NCBI RefSeq assembly: GCF_004208415.1
Contig: NZ_CP035758.1
Location: 3,658,001 to 3,722,000 of the forward strand
Direction: 5' to 3'
Length of the DNA stretch: 64,000 nucleotides
DNA from: Ktedonosporobacter rubrisoli
Lineage (GTDB): Bacteria; Chloroflexota; Ktedonobacteria; Ktedonobacterales; Ktedonobacteraceae
Below the pieces are notes generated by a model. It made no database searches. It was not told the DNA's origin and saw only the letters and a list, made by a program, of their open reading frames with translations. This document shows, in pieces, positions 18,386-25,130 of this stretch. Position 1 is the first letter of the stretch. Every line of letters begins with the position of its first letter. Made by a program: the position numbers and the translations under genes.

Positions 18386-19402
18386 ATGTCCTTAACAACC
18401 AGAAGCTTGCAAAGGAGCTCTTTACTAGACGTGAACAATCGTATCTTTATGTTGGCACGTCAGGGCAAATGGCTCCCCACGTGGTATATCGCTATTATTG
18501 GCTCCTTTGTCATCACTATAGGTTCCGGCCTCGCTCTTCAGTTCATTTTCTCTCAGCAACCCCTCGCAACTCTTGTACCGATCAACTCGCTCATAAAAAG
18601 TAAGGATGTATACCTGTCAGCTCTGGGTCAACTCCTTAATTTTGTGATTACCTATTCAACGAGAATCCTGCTGTTGATGGTCTGGATAAAGGTTCTGGAG
18701 AAACGTCCCTTCTGGACTGTCGGCTTAGAACGCCAAGCTGCTCTCATCAAGTATCTACGCGGTGCATTACTTGGTATCTTTATGTACGGGCTTGCCGTTA
18801 GCATTTTAGCTCTCACTGGATGCGTTATCATTGTCGGCGGAAGCATTGATCAAATCGGTTGGGGGGCCCTGCTAGGGATCATTATCATCCTTCCTGGATG
18901 GCTCATTCAAGGAGCTAGCGAAGATCTGGTCACTCGCGGCTGGCTCCTGCCCACGATGGGAGCACGCTACCGACCCTGGATCGGTGTCATCATCTCTGCT
19001 CTCATGTTTACACTATTCCATTTACCCGCTCTTCTCGCAAGCGGCTTTAATATCCTCGCTCTCATTAGCGGCCTCACTGTCTCCCTGTTTTTAGCAGCCT
19101 ATGTACTCTATGAGGGAGGAGTTTGGGGCGTCATAGGCTGGCATGCCGCATGGAACCTGGCAGAAGGAAATCTCCTCGCCTCCCAGGTTAGCGGACATGA
19201 TATCGCTGGCGGATCTCTGGTCAAGCTAGTCTCGGTGGGTCCTACATGGCTTACTGGCGGCACCTTTGGGCCCGAGGCCGGGGCTGTTGTCATCGCGATT
19301 GTAGCTCTTGGTCTGCTGATCATTATTGCCCTAGCACACCGTCGTGCAGCAATCAGTAACGAAAATGAAGCAGCGCAGCTGTTGGCCTCCTCCTCCAATT
19401 AG
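18386..19402 (+). CDS. CPBP-family intramembrane glutamic protease
   Basis: A 338-residue membrane protein with about eight predicted spans. It carries the CPBP (Abi, RCE1-like) motifs: acidic pair in QGASEDLVTRGWLLP where E-D replaces the usual E-E before xxxR, then FTLFHLPAL (the FxxxH motif) and GWHAAWNLAEG (the HxxxN motif). Such proteases act within membranes; in bacteriocin clusters relatives provide self-immunity or help maturation. A clear Shine-Dalgarno (AGGAGAGATAAT) precedes the ATG. It ends the plus-strand unit with the two paralogues, and a hairpin terminator follows at 19415-19433. An immunity role is plausible from position alone. Confidence 0.88.
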   Translation: MSLTTRSLQRSSLLDVNNRIFMLARQGKWLPTWYIAIIGSFVITIGSGLALQFIFSQQPLATLVPINSLIKSKDVYLSALGQLLNFVITYSTRILLLMVWIKVLEKRPFWTVGLERQAALIKYLRGALLGIFMYGLAVSILALTGCVIIVGGSIDQIGWGALLGIIIILPGWLIQGASEDLVTRGWLLPTMGARYRPWIGVIISALMFTLFHLPALLASGFNILALISGLTVSLFLAAYVLYEGGVWGVIGWHAAWNLAEGNLLASQVSGHDIAGGSLVKLVSVGPTWLTGGTFGPEAGAVVIAIVALGLLIIIALAHRRAAISNENEAAQLLASSSN

Positions 19403-19414
19403 CATATATTGTTC

Positions 19415-19433
19415 AACTCTCCCTTTGGGAGAG
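19415..19433 (+). terminator. Rho-independent terminator after CPBP gene
   Basis: An 8-base perfect inverted repeat, ACTCTCCC and GGGAGAGT, with a 3-base loop, followed by TTTC, 12 bases after the CPBP stop codon. Confidence 0.65.
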
Positions 19434-19444
19434 TTTTCTCGCAC

Positions 19445-19481
19445 TTAGGAGAAACTAAGTTCTTGGCCTGGTTTCTCCTAA
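19445..19481. terminator. Inverted repeat between convergent genes
   Basis: Perfect 11-base arms TTAGGAGAAAC and GTTTCTCCTAA around a 15-base loop, placed between the CPBP gene and the convergent P450 stop at 19493. No uridine run follows on either strand, so the terminator role, presumably for the P450 transcript, is tentative. Confidence 0.4.
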
Positions 19482-19492
19482 GGCCGAACATG

Positions 19493-20650
19493 CTAAGGCG
19501 AAACTTTAAAGGTGATTGGGAGCGTTTTGAGACCGGAGACCCAGGCGCTTCTAACAGGAACTGCTGGTATGTCACGCCTACGACGTATATCTGAGAGCCG
19601 TTTCAGTATGCTGTTAAGCGTTTTTTTGGCCACAAGCCTGGCCAGGGGCGCACCTACACAGAGATGAATGCTGTGTGCAAACGCCAGATGGCGATTTGGC
19701 CGACGCCGAATATCAAAGTTTTCTGGATCAGGAAATTGAGCTTCGTCATGATTAGCCGAACCGATCCAGGCAACGACATCTTGCTGTACACTGATATGCT
19801 GTTTCCCCAGTACAACTTCTTTCTTTGTTGTCCGTCGCAGAGCTTGGATCGGGGCACGATAGCGCAGAACCTCTTCTATGGCACCTGACATCAGCTCTGG
19901 CTCAGCACGCAAGATATCCATAACTTCAGGTTGCTCATCAAAGCAGAAGATTGCATTACCTATCAGACCTGTAGAGCTGTTTGTACCTGATGCCAGTAAC
20001 ACTACACAGAAACCAAGTAACTCATCTTCACTTAAACGTTGTCCATTTATTTCGGCTGCAACCAGCGCACTCACCAAATCATCTTGAGGATGCAGACGCC
20101 GATCGTTTAGTACCTGACGAAAATACTCGCCCATCTTCTGGAACTTGGGATTCGTTGTTTCGATAGTTGGTTCCCGTTTGATGGTATCACACCAGTCCTT
20201 GAAGCTTCCGTGCAGCTCAGCTGGAATGCCCAGCAGGTCGGCTATCACGCTTACTGGCAGTGGATATGCCAGGTCGTTGGTAACATCCATCTCACCTGTT
20301 ACGATTACCTGCTCTAACAGGCCATCAATAATTTCGCTGATGCGCGGCTCCAGCGTCGTTAACACCTGTGGGGAGAAAGCTTGCATCACTATGTTATGTA
20401 ATCTACGATGGTTGTGCGGGTCTGCTTGTAGAACACTTGATAAGATAGGATTAATTGTATTCTGTACCTCGGGTGGAATGAGGACTTTATGAAAGGTAGC
20501 ATGATCAGCCAGGATGCGCATTACATCCTCATAACTAAAAACATGCCAGACATCCGCCTGCTCGTCATAGACGACTGGATGCTCACGGCGCATCTTGCGA
20601 TACCAGGAAAATGGATTGGGTACCTGCTCAGAAGCTACATTCATTTGCAC
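19493..20650 (-). CDS. Cytochrome P450 with atypical heme and I-helix motifs
   Basis: A bacterial class I P450 of 385 residues, with the general CYP107-like layout. GTG 20650 or ATG 20644 are the possible starts, after GAAGGAGA. The ExxR helix is EEVLRYRAP. The heme-binding loop is FAHSIHLCVGAPLARL: the Cys ligand is present, but the first glycine of the usual FxxGxxxCxG is serine. In the I-helix the common AGxET is replaced by ASGTNSSTGLIGN, with no acid-alcohol pair at that spot. Such changes are seen in P450s that use peroxide or an unusual substrate. Located between the CPBP protease and sedolisin genes, it may tailor the lanthipeptide, but a separate role is possible. Confidence 0.9.
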   Translation of the reverse strand: MQMNVASEQVPNPFSWYRKMRREHPVVYDEQADVWHVFSYEDVMRILADHATFHKVLIPPEVQNTINPILSSVLQADPHNHRRLHNIVMQAFSPQVLTTLEPRISEIIDGLLEQVIVTGEMDVTNDLAYPLPVSVIADLLGIPAELHGSFKDWCDTIKREPTIETTNPKFQKMGEYFRQVLNDRRLHPQDDLVSALVAAEINGQRLSEDELLGFCVVLLASGTNSSTGLIGNAIFCFDEQPEVMDILRAEPELMSGAIEEVLRYRAPIQALRRTTKKEVVLGKQHISVQQDVVAWIGSANHDEAQFPDPENFDIRRRPNRHLAFAHSIHLCVGAPLARLVAKKTLNSILKRLSDIRRRRDIPAVPVRSAWVSGLKTLPITFKVSP

Positions 20651-21414
20651 GGATCTGCCCTTTCTCCTTCGAGAAATAACACGGTATTAAAGAACTCGGT
20701 GAAAGTTATTAATACGCTCAGCATCCCTTCAGAAAAGCCTGCTAAAGCGTTTTGCTGTCAGCGTACTAGCTATGGACAGGTCATGATTCTTCATTTATAC
20801 ATTGCCTCTCACAGCTTTGCCCCATAAAAAACTAGTGGCCTGGCAAGGTTGGCATGAAGCGTGAAACAAGCGGGGATGCAAGGAGCCTGGGGCCGCGCCG
20901 CGATCGAGCGAATTGTACCCCACTTCTTTCCCACCTGCGCCGCAGGCGCTACATTCGTCAATCTCTGCTTGACAAAACACTAGTTTGTGCAAAATGCGTT
21001 TTCCTCTACTTATACGACTTTTATAAAATAAATACCACGTTTTTAAATGTTTGTCAATCCAATTAGAATTATTTGAACCAGGTCAGATTAAAGACAAATT
21101 TGTTGATACTGATAGCGGTTTGGATGGAAGTAATGAGGCGGCTACATCGAAAACCTTTTTAATTAACGCGATGTGCAACTTTTGAGAAACGGGAACCCTC
21201 TTCGAGGAGAGATAATGGGGCGCGCCACATCTAGCGAATTGTCCCCAGCCTCCCTTCGCTCCTCGCCGCCGCAGGTAGTTGAAAAACTTGCGCCTGCGGT
21301 TAATTAGCATATCCATCGATAACTATTTCATAGCCTTGTTATCCATAAACATCTTCGGTTGCTTAGTAACAAATAGCATTTTACTACCAATATTTGGTGT
21401 AAACTAGAAAATGG
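20651..21414. other. Intergenic region with two diverged repeat copies
   Basis: No gene is supported here. Two stretches (about 20870-20960 and 21195-21285) resemble each other in a GC-rich pattern, with GCGCC, then AGCGAATTGT followed by CCCC, and a CGCCGCAGG block. They could be relics of one duplicated element. The left half also contains the upstream region of the P450. Confidence 0.4.
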
Positions 21415-21444
21415 TTGACAAACCTCCAACAAACGTGGTATTAC
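21415..21444 (+). promoter_or_regulatory. Candidate promoter for the sedolisin gene
   Basis: TTGACA (21415-21420), an 18-base spacer and TATTAC (21439-21444), ending 71 bases before the ATG at 21516. It lies inside the longer open frame that begins at 21411, which argues against that earlier start. Confidence 0.5.
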
Positions 21445-21515
21445 CACATCAGAAGCTGCAAAATATGCAAATCGGCTTCTCCTCTCTACTGCTGCCTATC
21501 AACAGGAGGTTCTTA

Positions 21516-22928
21516 ATGTTGCGGTATCTTTTTTCACGTAGCTTTACCAACCTGACGATCACAGCCCTTTTATTATCTGGCATCTGGCTAGGAATATCCT
21601 ATTTCGGCGTCGGCGCAAGGACCGGCGCCACAAGTCACATTACCCCGCAGCTAAAAATTCACCCTATCTATCGTCACATCGGGGCTAGCAAACAAAACAT
21701 TGCACCCTTTAGCTGCCAAATAACAACACCACCTACTTGTTATGGACCTCAACAGATTCACAAGGCCTACAATATTCAGCCATTGCTTGACGGGGGCACT
21801 ACAGGTCAAGGTCAGACTATCGTCATCATAGATGCTTTCCAGGCTCCCAAAATCAAGAACGATCTCCACGTCTTCGATCAGACCTTCGGGCTCAATGATC
21901 CAACGCTCAATATTATTGCCCCCGATGGCCTGACGCCTTTCGATCCCAGCAATCCCACCCATATCCAGTGGTCCGCCGAAATCACCCTGGATGTGGAATG
22001 GGCGCATGCCATAGCTCCTGACGCTACCATTGATCTGGTGTTGGCAAAATCTGGTGAGGATGCTGACATTCTCAGCGTTATCAAATATGCCATCGACAAT
22101 AATCTTGGCGCTGTCATTAATATGAGCTTTGGAGAAGCTGAATCCTGCGTAAGCCAGCAGATTTTAAAACAGGAACATGCACTATTCTTTGAGGCAGCAT
22201 ATAAGGGAATCACTTTAGTTACCGCATCTAATGATAGTGGCGCTGCTCAAGCAACATGTGATGGCAATTCCTATTTCCTCAGTACAGGCTATCCAGCCAG
22301 CGATCCCCTGGTCACCGCTGTTGGCGGAACAAAGCTCGACACTAATGGACCAGCTGGTGACTATAAAAGCGAGGTCACCTGGAATGAGATTAATTCCCAG
22401 GGTGTCAATGGCGCAAGTGGCGGTGGCTTCAGTACCATCTATGCCAAACCATTCTACCAGTATGCAACCGCAGGTATTGACAAATTTCGCGGTGTGCCTG
22501 ACGTTGCCTATAACGCAGCGCTCAACAGCGGTTTCCTGGTAGTCTGGAGCTCTCCCATCTTTGGCGATAACCAGATCATAGCTGCAGCTGGTACCAGTGC
22601 GGGTGCGCCCCAATGGAGCGCTATTGTGGCGCTCGGCTGCCAGTTAAATAATGGTCGTCTTGGCTTCATAAATCCGGCACTCTATCTCTTTGGTCATTCC
22701 AAGTTCTATACACAGGCTTTCCATGACATTACTAGTGGAAATAATACTTTCGTCGGAACTGATAGTAAAGGCAACTCTGTCACCATCCAAGGATATGACG
22801 CTAAGGCTGGCTGGGACCCTGCGACTGGTTGGGGATCACCAAATGTAGCGAACCTCCTTGCCCCATTCGTGGAATTCGCAGCTTCAAAGGCTAGAGACAG
22901 GGATAGCCAGTTGGCAAGCCTAAAATAG
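21516..22928 (+). CDS. Secreted sedolisin-like protease (S53)
   Basis: A 470-residue serine-carboxyl peptidase. Start chosen at ATG 21516 because AGGAGGT lies five bases upstream; a start at 21411 would add 35 residues without a ribosome-binding site. The N-terminus has a signal-anchor (FTNLTITALLLSGIWLGISY). Catalytic elements: EITLDVEWAHAIAPDA supplies the Glu and Asp pair, and the nucleophile is in AGTSAGAPQWSA; the C-terminal ITSGNN-like loop probably belongs to the calcium site. The long pro-kumamolisin activation domain found in most family members is missing: only about 60 residues separate the signal from the mature domain. It sits between the lanthipeptide operons; a link is not shown. 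Confidence 0.88.
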   Translation: MLRYLFSRSFTNLTITALLLSGIWLGISYFGVGARTGATSHITPQLKIHPIYRHIGASKQNIAPFSCQITTPPTCYGPQQIHKAYNIQPLLDGGTTGQGQTIVIIDAFQAPKIKNDLHVFDQTFGLNDPTLNIIAPDGLTPFDPSNPTHIQWSAEITLDVEWAHAIAPDATIDLVLAKSGEDADILSVIKYAIDNNLGAVINMSFGEAESCVSQQILKQEHALFFEAAYKGITLVTASNDSGAAQATCDGNSYFLSTGYPASDPLVTAVGGTKLDTNGPAGDYKSEVTWNEINSQGVNGASGGGFSTIYAKPFYQYATAGIDKFRGVPDVAYNAALNSGFLVVWSSPIFGDNQIIAAAGTSAGAPQWSAIVALGCQLNNGRLGFINPALYLFGHSKFYTQAFHDITSGNNTFVGTDSKGNSVTIQGYDAKAGWDPATGWGSPNVANLLAPFVEFAASKARDRDSQLASLK

Positions 22929-22953
22929 GTCTTAGCTAACAGTAGTATTACAA

Positions 22954-22990
22954 AGAGCACCTTTCTGCCCTCTTGCACGAAAGGTGCTCT
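22954..22990. terminator. Bidirectional hairpin between sedolisin and isomerase genes
   Basis: Perfect 12-base arms AGAGCACCTTTC and GAAAGGTGCTCT with a 13-base loop, 26 bases after the sedolisin stop and between convergent genes. A short pyrimidine-rich tail follows but no long T run. Confidence 0.6.
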
Positions 22991-23054
22991 TCCTCAAGTT
23001 TATCTTCCCATTTTTCGAGCTACTCCCTATTTCAGCTGGCAATACCATGTTGGG

Positions 23055-24206
23055 TCAAGTCAGATCAAGAAAAGCCTTATGGCCATATCTTCTCTGCTTC
23101 TGAGCCATAGCCTTAAGATCATCCTCAAAGCCACGCAGCGTCAACCATTCACGCGTAGCACCGGTAACCACAACATCAGCCGTATGCAATTGGGCAATGT
23201 TGGCGGCTCCGCTCAACTGCATGGCTACCTTCATCTCTCTAATTGTGTTTTCGAGCACTTCGCAAACTCTCTCATAGCTCTCGCTAGCAGCTCTTAAAAA
23301 AGGGAAAGCCATACCCACAAGGTTTGCGCCAAGGGCAAGCGCACGTGCAACATCAAGTCCACTACGCACGCCGCCCGTGGCAATAAGAGGGAGATGAGCA
23401 GCCTGAGCTTCAACAATCGCAATAGGGGTAGGTATCCCCCAATCGCTATAAAGCTTTCCTATCTCTAATGTTTTTTTATCCCCATGCAATTCAGAACGCG
23501 CAGCTTCCACAGCAGACATACTGCTACCACCTGCTCCTCCTACATCAATTGCTGCAACCCCGCACGCACGCAACAGCATGGCTTGTTCCTGGCAGATGCC
23601 AGCCCCCGTTTCCTTCGCAATAACGGGCCGATCAATCTGTTGAGTTAGCCGCTTAAGAGCTTCTACCTCGCCAACGGCACGCCGATCCCCTTCAGGCTGT
23701 GCTGCCTCTTGTAAACTATTCATATGTACAGCCAGCGCATTAGCTTCGATCATCTTGATAGCATCCTGCACCTGCTGCATGCTGAAAGCCGGATGCTGCG
23801 CCTGCTCAATCAGCTGTGGAGCTCCGATATTAGCAATGAGAAAGGCGTTAGGCGCACACTCACGAACGACAGCATAACTGTAAGATACAGCGGGATTGAT
23901 GATGGCAGCACGCTGGCTACCTACTCCCATAGCAATTCCATACTCTTCGGCTGCCCGAGCAAGGTTCCGATTAATAGATATGACGTCGGGATGTCCTCCC
24001 GTCATTGAGGATATAAGTAATGGGTAACGCAAGGTTTGACCGAAAAATGTAACCCTGGTATCGATCTCATCAAGATTTACCTCTGGCAATGCCTGGTGCA
24101 CAAAATGAATATCACTCCAGTTGGCCGGCTGAGCCACAGCAATGCTCTGCGCTAAAGCCACGTTGATATGCTCCAGCTTGCGTTGCTTGATAACCTCATC
24201 TGCCAT
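23055..24206 (-). CDS. fni: Type 2 isopentenyl diphosphate isomerase (FMN-dependent)
   Basis: Interconverts isopentenyl and dimethylallyl diphosphate with reduced FMN. The 383-residue length is about normal for IDI-2. Typical elements are RKLEHINVAL at the N-terminus, LLISSMTGGHPD (FMN/substrate), VGSQRAAI, VAIDVGGAGGSSMS, and PLIATGGVRSGLDVARALAL for FMN phosphate binding. It is the last gene on the same strand as the precursor, synthetase II and protease, 68 bases after the protease stop. Isomerases of this kind often sit in mevalonate-pathway clusters; no other such gene is here. Its presence in a lanthipeptide operon may mean that the product is prenylated, or simply that the gene has been placed by chance. 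Confidence 0.93.
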   Translation of the reverse strand: MADEVIKQRKLEHINVALAQSIAVAQPANWSDIHFVHQALPEVNLDEIDTRVTFFGQTLRYPLLISSMTGGHPDVISINRNLARAAEEYGIAMGVGSQRAAIINPAVSYSYAVVRECAPNAFLIANIGAPQLIEQAQHPAFSMQQVQDAIKMIEANALAVHMNSLQEAAQPEGDRRAVGEVEALKRLTQQIDRPVIAKETGAGICQEQAMLLRACGVAAIDVGGAGGSSMSAVEAARSELHGDKKTLEIGKLYSDWGIPTPIAIVEAQAAHLPLIATGGVRSGLDVARALALGANLVGMAFPFLRAASESYERVCEVLENTIREMKVAMQLSGAANIAQLHTADVVVTGATREWLTLRGFEDDLKAMAQKQRRYGHKAFLDLT

Positions 24207-24274
24207 ACCTAAATAATCCTTTCTATATGCGTATAAAACTTGCGGTGTTTATCCACCCAATCGGTAGCTCCCCA

Positions 24275-25090
24275 TTAACGCGTAGCATTAGCTGCCAGTG
24301 ACCTCAGTATAACCTTGAGCTGAAATGGCGTTAAATAGGGGTGTTTACCCATGATCCTGGCTACGATCCCGGTAATATGGGGGGCAGCAAAGCTATTTCC
24401 TGTGATCGTTATCCACTTATGGTTCAGCCAGGGTACACGGACATCAACTCCCGGAGCTCCAAATTCAATGGGTGGTTCTGGATTATAATAGTAATGATAA
24501 CGATCATACTCCTTATCCTGATGAGCAGCGACCGAGAAAACCGAGGCATACACAGAGGGAAAGCTAGGAGTAGGCAGATTGTTTGCAGCCACAACCAGCA
24601 TAATACGACGAAAAAACGCGATATCGGCCAGCTCATGCAGCGCAGCATAATACTGCTTTTTCGTAGAGCCAAGGCTCAGATTACAGATGTGCATTCCATT
24701 CTCAATCGCCCAACGCAGGCCAGCAATGAATATATCGCCTGTCGTAATGAGTGCCGGGCCTAGCACTCTGACGCTGTACAATTCGCACTCTGGCGCTATT
24801 GCCCGTATAATCCCGGCACAGGCTGTACCATGCCCATACACATCGGTGTGCGGCTGGGTAGTATATACGAGGCCAGTTGGACCGCTTTCAACAGCAACGT
24901 AGCCGTCTACATTACCAATAGCCGGGTGAGTCGCATCGATCCCACTATCGATCACAGCAACCTTGACAGCTTTACCTGTGCTACCTCCACATGCCTCATC
25001 CCATGAGATACAATCTATAGAAAGCGCCAGATCAATACTTGGAAGTACACCACTCTGAAACTGCGAACTCCAGGCAAGATAGCCATTCAT
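24275..25090 (-). CDS. Cytosolic subtilisin-like S8 serine protease, second copy
   Basis: A 271-residue paralogue of the protease at 8906-9769. Triad motifs are VAVIDSGIDATHP (Asp), DVYGHGTACAGIIR (His) and GNSFAAPHITGI (Ser); the oxyanion Asn is in VAANNLPTPS. No signal peptide, so it acts in the cytoplasm. It follows synthetase II by 40 bases and precedes the isomerase by 68. Each synthetase gene has one of these proteases near it, which argues that the enzyme is part of the pathway, with leader removal the obvious role; the site it cuts, perhaps at or near the G-Y motif of the leader, is a guess. Confidence 0.92.
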   Translation of the reverse strand: MNGYLAWSSQFQSGVLPSIDLALSIDCISWDEACGGSTGKAVKVAVIDSGIDATHPAIGNVDGYVAVESGPTGLVYTTQPHTDVYGHGTACAGIIRAIAPECELYSVRVLGPALITTGDIFIAGLRWAIENGMHICNLSLGSTKKQYYAALHELADIAFFRRIMLVVAANNLPTPSFPSVYASVFSVAAHQDKEYDRYHYYYNPEPPIEFGAPGVDVRVPWLNHKWITITGNSFAAPHITGIVARIMGKHPYLTPFQLKVILRSLAANATR

Positions 25091-25130
25091 TAATGCCCTC
25101 TCCTCACAGCTCTATTAGCAATTCAGCTCA

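Noticed and set aside
21411..21515. Longer start of the sedolisin gene
   Set aside because: It lacks a ribosome-binding site and contains the candidate promoter; ATG 21516 has AGGAGGT.
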